DNA of 64,000 nucleotides from Cyclospora cayetanensis (Eukaryota > Apicomplexa > Conoidasida > Eucoccidiorida > Eimeriidae), in contig NW_020312076.1 in the NCBI RefSeq assembly GCF_002999335.1, positions 1 through 64,000 of the forward strand. Reading direction: 5' to 3'. This document shows, in pieces, positions 23,901-36,296 of the stretch. The notes under the pieces are model-generated. The model searched no databases. It was not told the DNA's origin and saw nothing but the letters and a program-made list of their open reading frames with translations. Position 1 is the first letter of the stretch, and each line of letters starts with the position of its first letter. Made by a program: the position numbers and the translations under genes.

Positions 23901-25616
23901 CTTCGATGCCGTCGCCTATTTTCTGGTTTGTGTATCTTTCATATTGCACTGATCTTGTGTATCGTGGATTGACTCTGATAGTCTCGTTCCTGCTACTGTA
24001 TTCTTGCCTGCAGGCTTTCACTGAAGAAGAGTTCCGCTGCTTCCCACCGCCCAGCTGCACTCTCGCTGTCTCCTGCGAGTATAAGATTACGGAGCAAGAC
24101 CGAATGTGTCAAATGCTTTCCGACTTTAGTGCTAATGGGCACCAGATAACGGCTCTTCTGTCAACTAGCAAATATGAGGGCATTCACTGGAGCTGCAAGC
24201 AACAGGAAAGCCATGTTTCTAACTGAATGCATAATAAACCCTTGTTCAGTTCAAGATATATTGTACACATTTGTAAACTCTTTTACTGTGTTGTAAGCTT
24301 TTCAAGCTGTTTTCAGTTACTACAGCCGTCACAATTTTGAGTTTCCCAAAGTCCGTTTTGATCTCCCACCTCACCAATGTCTCTCAGTAACGCAGAAACA
24401 ATGGGCGAAGCCGCTGTGTGCCTGGCTAGCGTTAAAGAGGTTTGCCGTATGAGAGCAGCGCTCGTTGGGGCTTTATGGGATGCGAGAAAGTTTGCAAGTT
24501 CCTGTCTGATCTCCAATGCTTTCTCTATCTTCCCACAGGCAACAAGCGACTCCGAATTCACGCAAGCAGCAGCCACGCGACGCATTGTTGCACTCTGAGC
24601 TGGAGGCAAACAAAGACCCGAGTTCGAGAGTTTACAGCGGACGGCTGAAGCTTCCACTTCGAAATATCATGACCTAGGATCTGTGCTTCAAATGGCAAAA
24701 CATTATTCAGACGGCGACAGAGTGCTGCAAAGGCTCTATGCAAGAAGAAGGGCAACAATGCCGAAAAGAGTAAAATAGGACGAACGTAAGAAGAATGAGG
24801 GCGGATCGTTTTACTAAACTGTAGGAAGTGAGCTGGTTTTGAAACTCTGAACAACCAAGTTGCATTTAGAAAGCTAACAGTGTATTTGAGCTTCGGAATT
24901 TTTCCCGTACTACGCTGCTCAATGGCTAATTGCGGAATGTTCTCATCGTGCCTTCTCGTTACTCAATTATTCATGTGCAAGTATCCCCATTAATTTGCTG
25001 GCTCGCACGCATTAAATACTATTTGTTTGTTTTAATTGTTGTGGATGCAATCTGATTGGACACCATGGGATGTGTTTGCCTGCCTTCGCCCTCCACTTCT
25101 AGGGTGTCTAGTTCATCTGCGTTCAGGGAAAAGAAATCGATGAAAGCTCCAGGTCGTCCGCTCATCAGCAGTGAAACGCAAATGCTTTTCTGCAGAGAAT
25201 CAAAGCTAGACGAATCCGAACCCAAGAAAGCTGAGAAAATCGCGAAAGACAAATGGGCAATTTTCGGTGACGAGTATGAGAAATTCGTTGAAGCGCACCG
25301 GAGGTGGGGTCGGAAGAGGCAAAATTTGCTAGTTGCTTGTTGTATATCTATAAGTTACAATACACAAAGTCTCTCCATTTGTTTCTACATTTGAATTTAT
25401 CCATCTTTTCCGGATTCTTTACTTTCGTTGAATTATTATAGCCAGAGCTGCTTCCACACACATCTGTATACTGTGCTGACTTTTGCCATCATCATGCTGA
25501 TTCTCGTTTTCCCAAGTCTCGGCTTTACTGTTTTTCAAGGAAACTGCTGTGGTCGATTGTGTAGGGCGATTAGTCAAAGCATATCCCAACGGCGAAAAGG
25601 ATTCGGTATTTTCCAT
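20986..25616 (-). CDS. TTC29-like: TPR protein, TTC29-like (axonemal)
   Basis: Exons recognised in minus order: tentative first exon 25616-25458 (MENTESFSPLGYALTNRP), 25189-25064 (KSICVSLLMSGRPGAFIDFF), 24594-24375, 24072-24008, 23476-23384, 23129-23006, 22717 to about 22640, 22177 to about 22080, 21421-21305, 21138-20986. Phases agree at most junctions; the 3' borders near 22640 and 22080 are unresolved. The exons spell successive tetratricopeptide helices: AAGRWEAAELFFSESLQ, ALAKQRAFLEFAMLSGDESM, EAAELHNQCLQIAKSEED, EAVKELEIVLDVATQAAS and LYQQQGRAEKAVELCQKHF. The last exon has EAARASLGLAKG and ends LQQLAAWKCDPLG before its stop, the ending style of TTC29. In animals TTC29 works in cilia and flagella (intraflagellar or dynein-related transport). 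In a coccidian the only flagellated stage is the male gamete, so a role there is inferred. Confidence 0.65.
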
Positions 25617-27354
25617 TTCTCGTTACTTGTTATGCCTTCTGTTCGAATATCTCGAAAGTGCTAGGTTTTCTGTCTTGCCTTCTCCCAATCGCTGTCGTTG
25701 TGACTGTCTTGAGCTAGTACAGGCTACTTTGTGAGCTTGAGATCTGTTGGAGACCTCAACACTGGCCTTTTACTTTGGAAGCTCATTGAAAGTGGTATTG
25801 GGAGCAGTAGAGATGCTTGGGCCTGGATTCTTTATTGGGCAAGAGGAAAGTGGCATTACAACCGGAGTCACTCCTCGGCGCTATGATGCAGCAAAAGATC
25901 ATAGGAGCGTTCTAACCAGGAATTACCGAGCTGGTTAAGAGAGAATAGTCCGAGCACCGCGAGTGACCGCAGTAAGGACAAGCACATTCCTCGGATTTTA
26001 GGTGGATTTCCGTATCAAGTAGTGGATTTCTGGGCATATATAGGCGGTAAATTGATAATGTAATGATCAAAAACGGCATTTTCACCACAGTGAGGTGAAA
26101 ATGCTCAGCCCCAATGGCCCGCGCATTGAAGCACAGCCCTGGTGACCGCAGAGGCTCAAAAGAGATTAGCGCTCCCAAGCACTTCCAACTTCATCAAATT
26201 CACTAAAATAATATCTATTTTTAAAAATATGTTTAACTGATATTCGATATGTTTCTTGATGTCTGAAACTTAAAAGGCAGCGAAACAAAACTGAAACGCG
26301 GGGCGCTCGTTCGTTTTACACTGTTCCGAAAATACGATCGATCGACTTCAAATCTATTAATTCCTAACATCCAAGCTGCTCTAGGCCTCCCTCGGGTTCA
26401 CAGCTCTCCGCAGCTGATAGTTTCAATACCTAGTCAGGGAAGAGCAAGCTGTGTGTTACTACTTGGAGCACCCACAAAGGGCATCATAATCTATCCCAAC
26501 AAACTACACTAGTTTCAGCAGTATATATTCTGTCGTTATGCCAATACCGTTATCTGGGCATTTTTCATAAGGATGAAGAAGAGGGGTCGGGCTGTGCAGA
26601 ACCCCTGGCACACGACATACTGGTATATCCATGATAAAGCACCACATAAAAGCAGGAAACCCTTCTTAAAAGTAAACATATGCTAGGCCCATACCAAGCC
26701 AATTATATTAATCTTTTCTCTCACATCCCTGGCGGGCTCCCCTGAATAAACCTCCAATGGTTTGATCTACTGATATGTGAATAAAGATGCACGCTTTATA
26801 GCTTTAATACACGAGTGCGTCCGTGGGTCAAATAGACGGCACTTCATTCCTAATTAAGTACTATACGAAACAAAAGACGAGAAAGCAGAGTGTCAGACGA
26901 TCACAAAGCACACAGTACTAGATGCCGCTGGGTAACCAGGGCAGACCAACTATGGAGCAGTTTGTGCTTCTCTTATTCCATATATGGATGAATGACGAAA
27001 TTCCTGAGCACCAGTGCAATCACCTGAGCAAACAGTAATGCAGCACAAGGATTTGAGGTCTGGTGAGAGGTGCAAATGAAGCAAGTGAACAGAATAGTTC
27101 TAAAATAAATCTAAATCATAGTATAATCATGTTTTTTTCTCGTCTCATTTTACAGGCAACGGAATAACTACAACTACAAACGCGTGCAGCCTGAGATAAT
27201 CTTGTTTTGTGCGTTCAATGTAGTATGCTGTACGTCTATTGTAACGGGGTGACACAAAATAACTCAGTGACTTTATGAAGAATATGGACCTCTTTTTTGT
27301 GCAGTAGCAATCCACGGCAAGTATGAAAATACAAAACTGGTAAATAGGAGATGC
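25617..27354. other. AT-rich intergenic interval
   Basis: About 1.7 kb, clearly AT-richer than the flanks, with no ORF that I can support except short ones at 25747-25938 (plus) and 25912-26178 (minus). It contains the 3' side of the RMND1-like gene and the promoter of the TPR gene. Confidence 0.45.
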
Positions 27355-30300
27355 CTATGACTTAGGTTTACACCCAGTTAGAACATCCAGAATTACCTGG
27401 AAGAAAAGGAGGAACACAATAATCCAAGTCATGCGGAATTCCTGCCCTGAAACGCAGTATCATTGCTCACACACTGGTCTATCTTATCTCAAGAGCTAAC
27501 TAGAAATATAGGTAACGTTCTCCTGTGATATTGGAATGTTTTGCAATTGAATGAGTGGCAACTGAAGAAGTAAACTGCTCACCGGAGGGCATGCCGAGAT
27601 TAAACAAGAACTTAATCTAGCTTTGATAGTGCAAAGTAAAGAAAAAGAAGGGTCTTAAGCTAAGGCGATGCGTGAATAGCCGCTCAAGATGGAATATACG
27701 TTCGAAAGAAGACTTTCAAAGTAAGCATCACATAGAGCAGCAACTGAACACAAACTCATAAACTAAATATCCATATAATTACGCAGCAAGACTAAAATAA
27801 ACAGATGCGGTGTAGGACGAAGGCATAATAGAACGGAGATTCAAATCAATCAAATACGCTAGCTTCGAAGTATCATGCAAACAAAGCTTGTCTGATAGGG
27901 AACAAACAAAAGTATGGTAGATCAAAAGGGGAATAGCCAAAGATATCTGCACGTACTCGTTCTTCGCTCCTCTCTGACCACTTTCAGAAGTTCGTGGATG
28001 CAGAAATAGCGATTGTTAAGGAGGTTTATCCGCTTTTGGATTTCAAGGTGACTGTATAACTGAAGGACGTAAAGTCACAGAAGACTGCGTCCACAGAATA
28101 CAGGGAAAATCAGCGCTATCGCGCTTGAATGCAGTTAGCAGTTAATACTGCTGTCGAACAAACACACCAGAAATTTTCTTAGGGGCCTCCGTCTCGCTAT
28201 ATATTGGCCATGGCATATGTGCCACACTCGTGTTGCTAGCAAGATAAACTTCACACAGCAGGTGAGAAGCAAGTCACCGCACATCATCAGCTCTTAACAC
28301 TCTGTACATACGCCTCAAGCACAGAAACGCCTGCATCTACATGTTTAAGGGCATTACACATTAACAGGTGCCTAAGGAATATTGAAACGTGCCCCCTAAC
28401 ATAGAGAGAAGGCTCACTCTTGCCCAGAAGTGCTGCCACGTGTCGTCGTTCCAGAAGTATTCGGGGACATCTCGGAAGTCTTGAAAAAAAAGCCAGACCA
28501 AACGTTGAAGGGAGTGCAGTGCTGAGTCATGTACAGCTGAATACCGGGGACGGTAGACACGATCTCGAATTCATTGCTTAAATCTTTCACGCAGTTTTTT
28601 GATCTAAAGCAAGCCCGTTTAGGAAAGCCAACCAACACAGTACACGAGCGCTCTAGCGTATTTTGTACACTCCAGAAAACGCGAAAATCAACACACGAAA
28701 GGGACGGTAGCTGCACAACGGTCCAATGATTCAATTGTATATGGGAAGCAGGCAAAACCATAAGGACAATTGAAACCAGCCAAGCAAAGGCACGAAAACA
28801 TGTACCTTGTACGATATTGACGTCGACGACTTTACCCAGAAGATCCCCGCAGAGACAGCTCCAAGCCAAGGGTTGCATAAGTGCAGGAGAAGGAAGTGTT
28901 CTGGAAGACGTCATCCGGAAACACCTCCGTACTAGAGTCCACACCGCTAAGGCTGTCGCAGGTTGTTCTTCCTCTTCTGCAGACCCGAAGCGAGCCATGC
29001 GTTCTGGGATGGCACGGACTCGAGCAATGGTGAAGTTTATTAATGACTCTGAAAAAACAAAGGGGGAAAGAGGGGAACAAATGCCAAAGTACAACAGCGG
29101 GTACAGGCAAAGGCACAAAAGTCAATATCACATTCAGAGAAAATACTTCAACAGCAAATGCCAAGCACATTTGTTGAATGGTGCAAAAGGAGTGTGTTCT
29201 GCCCGTGTTTGCTGCACCGTAGACGCTAAGACGGATGGACTGCGAAAGCGCGAAAGACGCCGCCAACTTCTCGGCCACAGATTCGGTCTGAAAGGAAACA
29301 AGAACAGCAATTGTGGAAACTGAGGATATTAAAGCCAACATCTTTGAAAGAAAGCAGCGTAAGAGTTTTCGTGCTGACCAGACTACAACAAGCAAAATGC
29401 AAAAGGAGAAAGTGTTTTAAGAAGCTTGGTGCATGGACCAAGCTGCGGGCGTCATTCAGCATAGCGTTTGAATCACAAGAATTTACAAGGGGTACCAGAC
29501 TAAGTACACGAAGCATCCATAGCTAAGAGTAGGGAGAAAGGCCAATTACTTTCAGATAAATACAGTCTTGAAGAATTCTCGTTTTGGGAACCTAAACGGA
29601 AAAAGATCGACACAACAAAAAAAGCGATTTCCAAAAGCAACGGGCTCGGCCGTCGCACCGTGAATCACAAGTATATATCTGCACTGAGGCTAACGCATCC
29701 AATATTACTTCATTTGCTTGATGTTCTTCACCTAGACCCTAAAATCATCCCAACTATGATCGCAAAGGCGGTCAGGCCCAGTTGAGCGCACTTGACATAG
29801 TGTGTACCTGCACAGGTGATTTGCGTGTCCATCAGATACAATGGAACATTACACAAGAAGCTCAATAAACTTCAGACTCCCTTTATTATGGAGAGGAAAA
29901 AGCTTAATTCTGTTCCCAGCACTAAGGAGCCAAATTACCTCAAAGGCAGGGCATTGCTTTCGGACTTGACGGATATATGTATAACGCATCACGTCCTCCT
30001 GCACCATATCTGCTCTAATGAACCTCGCTGCAAGAAAAATTGGAAATAAGAAGAAGCACACACTGCTTAGCCTTCACCAATGACAAATGCTTCTCGGGCG
30101 ACGATACCAAGGAAATGAACCACACTTGCAGAGCAACATAGACAGTTGAATAGAAATAGACGATTGCGAAGGTAGTGCGCTCTGGAAACGCAAGAAAACA
30201 AAAGGCGAGTAAGTATGGGAGATGAAAAGCTTTAATAATTTCCATCTGGCTGTTAGGGGTCACCTCGAGCATGATAATTGTACAATTCGGCATTGCACCC

Positions 30301-32643
30301 CACATGCTGAGATCATAAACTGCAAATGAAGCCATTGGGCAAAAGCGCGTGAGGCTACCTTTCTGGGAATCCGTTCCAACCAACGGATATATGAAGAAAC
30401 TGATGATGGTATCCTCGGTCATGCGTGCCATTTTGGCGGAAAGGAGCTTAAGACTATTTAACACTTGAGCCTATATTCTTACTGCTACGAATTTAGCATT
30501 CAGCCCTCAAAGAGGGGTTTACTGCTTTTGCTAGGGTCATTGTTTGGGAGAAGCGAGGACTCAAAAGCTTCAATTTCGAGCTTTTCACTAGGGTATTCAG
30601 TGCTCACTTGCAAACTGGCTGAGGAAGAATAGGAGGCTAGACAGTAATTCTCGTCGTCCCCTCGACTCCTGAGCCCGTCTGTCCGATGCGGCTACCCACA
30701 TGATGACGGGACCTTTTTCAAATATAAAGGCAACCGTAACATTCGTCGCATCGTAGCGTTGCCTATTTATGGACAGAGAGCGCATTCCTCTTCTCAGCAA
30801 GCGAGCACCTCCAGCTGCTGCGGCTTCAATCTCAGAGGAACTATAGTGAAAGGCAGTGCAGCCGTTGGAGGCTACAGACACGCGGGAAGGATTACCAGCA
30901 AGCGGACTATTTGGCCCCCAATTTGACTCATCACCATCCCCCACAGCCAGCACTGCACTGGTACACGAATGAACACCAACCTCCAGATCAGAGAAACCGC
31001 TCATTGGGCCGTGAAAGCCACAGGTCGCTTCAAACGCTTCCTGGCTCCGGGCCTGGAAACGAAACACACACACATACACACACACACAGTAGAGCACGCA
31101 TAAGCTTGCAAGCACCGAAAGATACAGAATCTAATGCCCTGCATCTCAACCTTCGCATCAAAGTTCTTGTATTGATGCAGAGTACGTGGGAAACTGTATC
31201 CAGTGCACATTTTGGCATATTGTTTTTTGCCTCTTTGAAACAGCCGGGTATTGCGCAAATGCATGTTGTGACAGATGCGGAGTGTTAAGAAGCCAACAAT
31301 AATGCATGGAGGAATAGCAGCATGAGCGTAACGGAGTAGGGGGGAAAAGTATTGCAAATGAGCGATTCCTTCGTTTCACCTTGGGGTCAGCGAGGTGCAA
31401 GCTGTCGTCAACTTCGAGCATCAAAACACTGTCCGCGTCGCCCAGAAAACGGCACTGCACGCGCTTCCTGAGTTGAATATAGTTAACGCAGGGAGAGGCG
31501 CACAAAATTCAAAACACAGCAGTGATAGGGATGTCACTGACGGCTGGCCCTTTGAGAGAAACGACAAGAGCCTCCGCAGTAGGCTCTCGAACAAATTCAA
31601 AACAAATAGAAACACAACAGGTCAAGCCACAAGTTGGCTCTTTCAGCATGGATGGCTCTTGGAGAGGGCGAGCGGAGCAATCGAGGCGCCAATACACCAT
31701 TATACCCTCGACTCACTGCAAGGCGTCCTGATGGACTGCACGGATGTTGTATCCTTCGACGTGACAAAAGGAATAGACGAAACTCGCACAAACTGGCTGA
31801 ACGAACCGCAGGATGCCAAGACCACAAAAAAGCAGCTACACATGCGCACTCCGAACTTTTGTCTAATGCCGAGAAACCCAAAATCCGGAACCGTTTGGCC
31901 AACAAGGCAAGCGTCTTTCAAGTGCAGAATACGGTGCTTCACCACATTCTTTACTCAGACAAGCGAGGGTTGGTGAGTAACTCCAGGAAGCTTTGGTGCC
32001 TACTACATGGGCTGTTAAACTGTTTGCCCCTATCCTCTACAGTTACAGTGGCAGTCTGCGCGTTCACAGTAGTGTCCTGTGAGGGCGTCTGATCCACGCG
32101 CTCAACCAGTGTGCTTACAAGTTGAGGTGCTCTCTGATCGTCGCTAGCGAGCTCTCTCATGAATTTCTCGTTTACCCAGGCAACACGAGGGGGAGCCTTT
32201 GAACGAAGCCGCCGAGGTGCAAGGCAGGCAGTACCCGATCCAGTTGCCTTTGACACTGACGACGCGCGAACAGCACCAGCTGAAGGCCATGCGCCAGCTC
32301 CTGGCTGTCGCTGCTGGTGCCGCCTCCTTCCTGCAGGCGCGTCCTTGCTCTGATGCATCTCGTGAAGATTGCGCTTGGTGTCTACTTGAGTTTTCCCGTC
32401 GTGCTTGTGTGCGTCTGCTGCAAGGGTCGAACCAAGGGGAACTTTGGAATCGCGGGTAGTAACCCGCTTATCCAGAGGGGCAGAACGCGGCGGCACCTCG
32501 ATGCTGCCGCTTTCACATCCTGAATTACTTGCCGAGTCGGATGCTAAGGATTCCTCGCTCTTTCCTACGCGCTCTGCCGCATAAGAGACGCCAATGGGAA
32601 GATCCATGCTGCAGCTTGAGCCGGGGATGCGACGTTCTGACAT
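27355..32643 (-). CDS. RMND1-like: RMND1/DUF155 (RMD1 family) membrane protein, 13 exons
   Basis: Exons (minus order): 32643-32047 (donor tentative), 31796-31717, 31467-31380, 31052-30608, 30463-30359, 30319-30264, 29591-29550, 29287-29218, 29048-28836, 28479-28418, 28330-28278, 28051-27957, 27446-27355. All phases match; total 1,998 nt, 665 residues. The DUF155 landmarks appear in order: VAFIFEKGPVIMWV (family FxxGxxVxW strand, about residues 362-375), RILQDCIYLK, TESVAEKLAASFALSQS with RLSVYE, ARVRAIPERMARFG, DFRDVPEYFW, HLEIQKRINLLNNRY, and a C-terminal membrane helix MTWIIVFLLFFQVIL just before the stop. Known members sit in the mitochondrial inner membrane and support mitochondrial translation. 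The N-terminal 199-codon exon is disordered and Ser/Arg/Ala-rich, and about 100 residues of unconserved sequence precede the FIFEKG strand. Because the exons are only 42-445 nt, no single ORF reveals the gene. Confidence 0.82.
31060..31090. repeat. Short CA/TG microsatellite in an RMND1-like intron
   Basis: A run of ACACACAC with one CAT interruption directly upstream (on the minus strand) of the acceptor TTTCGTTTCCAG at 31053. On the coding strand it forms a TG-rich extension of the polypyrimidine tract. Confidence 0.75.
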
Positions 32644-34624
32644 TCGTGCAGCAAATGATTTGCGTTGTTATATCTGGGATACTACCTTCCTCTTGCGTTG
32701 CCGGGAATGTCGTCTCGTCCAGTTTTCTCCTTCTTTAAAGCAGTCATGCACACATTCATTCGTGTTGTAGACCCTCTTTCGTCTAGATTAGAGAGCTCCT
32801 CTGTACTCACGTTCTTAAACATTCAGTAATAAACAAACATGAAGAGGAAACACGGAATGAGCCCCTAAAATTCGTGTCTATTGCTTGCCAGCTGTGGCCA
32901 CTAGGCGCCGAAACAGCTGAGATTAAACTCTAGATTGGAAAACAAAGGCATTAGAAAAGCGGAGTACCTTCCTCTCTGGGAAGCATTGAGGCGCTGCAGC
33001 TACGAAGAATAAGGAAGAAAGAACATCACACAAAAGCTATTCAGGGGTACGGGGAATTGAGAAAACCGGGTATCCACAAGGGCGTTTCCCCTCGACAGAT
33101 CTGGTGGATCCGCCAAACTGCTTTAAAAAACGAAATAAAAACGAAAGGACGAATATCTAGCAGCCAAATATGATGGCAATCGATGGGCTGTACACACACC
33201 AGCTCAACATCAGCCCCATGGAGTGATCCAAAAGTACATATTTATGTGAAGAAGTCCGTATTGCAGAGCTGTATTAAACATTATCAAGCCTTCTTTTCGT
33301 GGAAGGTTTTAAAACTTCACGCTTCCTGACGAAGTTTGTGTAAGGGTGTGACTGCATCCTTCCAGAGGACATCCTTTACGCACCCGGCTAAAGCACATAG
33401 GGATGTTAGATGTGGTCTGTAGCTAGTGAATTACAAGCAATTCTTTCTCCGATTTTTTGACGGCATCGGCTCATAAGCAGCACTTCGACTACGAACATTA
33501 CTGCAATGTTGGGAGTTTCAGTCGAAATATCCCACTCCACATCCATGTACACAAAACATTGCATGCCCTCCCTTGCTGTGTAATTTCAAGGGACCCCATG
33601 CATAGCTCGTTAAGCCATAAATATTCGATGCTAACAAACATACGGAGTCCTTGTCAAAGGGGAGGCATCAGCCTTTCCTAGCTACAGCAACTCGATACTT
33701 ACCACACTTAAATAAAAGGTGCATAGATATGTCCATCTAAGGACTCCATAGGGATATCCTTGGTTCCATATTCAATGCGAACCTAATAGAGCCTCATTAA
33801 GTGTTTTATCCAAAGCCTTGGTCTTGCCTTGGCCTCCCCACTCAAAGTTCCATACACAGGGGGAGGCTGGCTGCTAGGGTAGATGTTGCACCTCCTGAGC
33901 CCTCCGAGCATTCACAACTACTTGCACGTAACACCCAGAGCACATGCATAGAATATACTGTCTTGCTGCATCGAAGTCACAGTAATCTATAATTTGAAAA
34001 TATATGAGCAAGCCAAAAGGCTAATTTTTCACAAGCCTTGATAAAACAACTAGTGTAGAAAACAGGTGCTGGGAACACCCTACCCTACTACGACAGTTGT
34101 AAAGCAGTTGTCCTTATTTCAACTCTGCTTCATGCTTAAAATCGAGCAGAGGAATCAAGAAAACGCTTTTTCTAAATTGTAACATGTTAATCTAATAGCC
34201 ATTCACTATCTGTTCCTTAAAAGTAACCTGGTGCTGCTTCATGGTGTTACGAATTACACGGAATGGCATTAAGGGCAGTCATGAGCCTAGCACCGAGCTT
34301 TACCACTGACGCACTTGCTCTAACTCGTTCTTTCCCTTGCGATCACCTTCATTCTCTTAAAGGGGACAAAATGGAAAAACTGTACTCCAGTCTGCCCCAA
34401 GGCAGTACTAAGTCCGTTCGGTCTGCTGTATATTGATGTAGGGCACTGCTTGTGCAACACAAGAAGCCCTGAGAACTCTTACTAGCCTGTCAAAAGCGCT
34501 GTGCTACATATTACCAGCTTACGAAAAATCAAGGAGAAGCCGCCTCTACCTCTAGAGACCTCCCTCACCATCCTACCCACTGGGATGCGGCCGGGATCAC
34601 CTGGAAAGGAAAAGGGGGGTTCGT
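32644..34624. other. AT-rich intergenic interval
   Basis: About 2 kb between the start of the RMND1-like gene and the stop of the LRR gene, both on minus. It should contain the RMND1-like promoter and the LRR gene 3' UTR. Only short ORFs (plus 33457-33681 and 33801-33992), without domain or splice support. Confidence 0.45.
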
Positions 34625-36296
34625 TCAAGAATTACAGTTGGTGACAGTAATGGAGGGCAGACGAGAGACTGCGAGAGTCTGCTGCTGCTGCTTTATGTGA
34701 CATTCTTTCATTTGCTCCAGTTGCCGCATCATATCAACTGGTATCACACTTTGCTGCAGAAGAACACGAACTCCGCGGGATCGAAGGCGATGCACAATTG
34801 GGGAGCCCTCGCCAAGTTCCTTAGCTACTGGGCAGCCGTACAGCTCGAGGTGCTTCAACTCTGCTAGCTGTTCCTGTTGAGGCAATAGTAGGAAACAAAA
34901 AAAAACTTAATAGGAACATCGCCAAACAGGACAAAGCCAGATGCAGCCCAAGAATGCACTATCGCCAGTAGCCCGCCGACTTTACTTAGCACATAGGCAA
35001 TGGCATGGGCAAGGAGAAGCGGGGGCAGGCAAGGGTCGAAACAGGCGAGCAAAGAGAAACAATGGGAGGCAGTGCCGACAGGTTCCTTCCAAAAAACCAG
35101 ATAGAAGAGTGATGATTTGCTCAGGTCAGTGTCCTGTAGACTCTGGTAAAAGTGGCGTATTCGCATGCTGAACCCTCTTTTATGTGTCCTCCTTACCAGT
35201 GGCGCCAACTCAGCTTCGCTAGCAATCGGGTTCAGTGCCAATTTGACGACCTGTAGCTTGGGAGCTCTTGCGACAAGCCTAGCTAGCTGCCCAGTTATGC
35301 GATTGCAGCTGCAGTTTAGTTCGCGAAGGTGAGGAAGGCAAGGGAAATACTTGAATCCTTTCAGAACATTGCCCCACATGTTCAGTTCCTAGGGCACAGC
35401 AGAGGCAAAGCCCATTCAAATCAAGTCATAGTGTCCTAGAGAACGCTCGGACCGAGATCGGGGACTACCAAACAGTGGAAATGTGGTGCAAATTCGCTTG
35501 CTAGTTGCAAGGCGCCTTAGTGCTCGTTGATTACCGTAAGCGATGGCTGATGAAGTAGGCCTTTGAAGCTGTCTATTTGGTTGCCCTGCATGTGCAGCGA
35601 GCGCAGCAGCGGGAGTCTGGGAAGTCCAGAGAAACTATCAAGCTGCACATACAGCAAAGAGAGCTCCCTGAGTCCAGTACATCGTTCCAATAGATCTGTG
35701 GCTGCAGCATCAATTGTTGAGAAGCGGTGTGCTCTGTTCTTCAGACCGTCTACTGTCATTGACTCGATGGCCCCTACAAGCACCAAAGCAACACACAAAG
35801 AAAAATGAGGCAAAAATATTCAGCAAGCCGTAAGAAATCAATATGAACGATGGGGCAGATGCTAGCACTGTGCACGTGGGCTGCATGTTGTTGCTTCACT
35901 GATGACAGAGGGCACGCGACTAGGTCCCGCCCTTTAGCATATTCGATTCCTGCTATCAACAGCAGCACGAATAAACGAGCCGCAGCCAAGGATTCAAGTT
36001 CGCCCACTTTTACCTCGATGCAAAGCTAAGAAAGCAGCCGATACAGTCCTAGAGGCTAGAGGCCGAAGTCACAACTAATACTAGTGCTGGAGGTAATTCA
36101 GATCTCCAGCCAATGGATTTGTTAGAAAAACGATATACGGACCCGGCAAGATACTGAAGGAGCTTGAAAAGTGCAGTACAGGAGGATGCACATACGGCGC
36201 TTCGCCGTCGACCGTAGTGTCCTCGCGGCAGTTCCCATATCTCTTAGCTGCCTGTTCAGCTGCCTTGAGGGCCAGCACCTCAAAAAGGGATGCCAT
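34625..36296 (-). CDS. Leucine-rich repeat protein, ANP32-like layout
   Basis: Four exons (36296-36155, 35773-35535, 35388-35197, 34873-34625) with matching phases, 822 nt, 273 residues. After a 47-residue N-terminus (MASLFEVLALKAAEQAAKRY) come consecutive LRRs: TGLRELSLLYVQLDSFSGLP, LPLLRSLHMQGNQIDSFKGL, LPHLRELNCSCNRITGQLAR, APKLQVVKLALNPIASEAEL, LAELKHLELYGCPVAKELGE. The last repeat with its following cap resembles the C-terminal LRR cap of ANP32/U2A'-like nuclear LRR proteins. Unlike ANP32 there is no acidic tail; the C-terminus is Gln-rich (KQQQQTL) and ends PSITVTNCNS. Likely a protein-interaction scaffold; the partner is unknown. The first ATG of the frame is at 36296. Confidence 0.75.

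Noticed and set aside
23858..24226. 122-codon plus ORF with a good-looking acceptor (CTTGCCTGCAG) and a downstream AATAAA
   Set aside because: It overlaps antisense the TTC29-like exon 24072-24008, which is needed by phase and by the TPR pattern on minus. The plus ORF has no matching upstream exon.
30480..30605. Open minus frame containing YPSEKLEIEAFESSLLPNN, at first taken as an RMND1-like exon
   Set aside because: Joining it would need an intron of about 20 bases or a frameshift. The exon 30463-30359 fits directly in phase after the donor at 30608.
31395..31976. 193-codon plus ORF
   Set aside because: It is antisense to two phase-matched RMND1-like exons (31467-31380 and 31796-31717) and has no domain.
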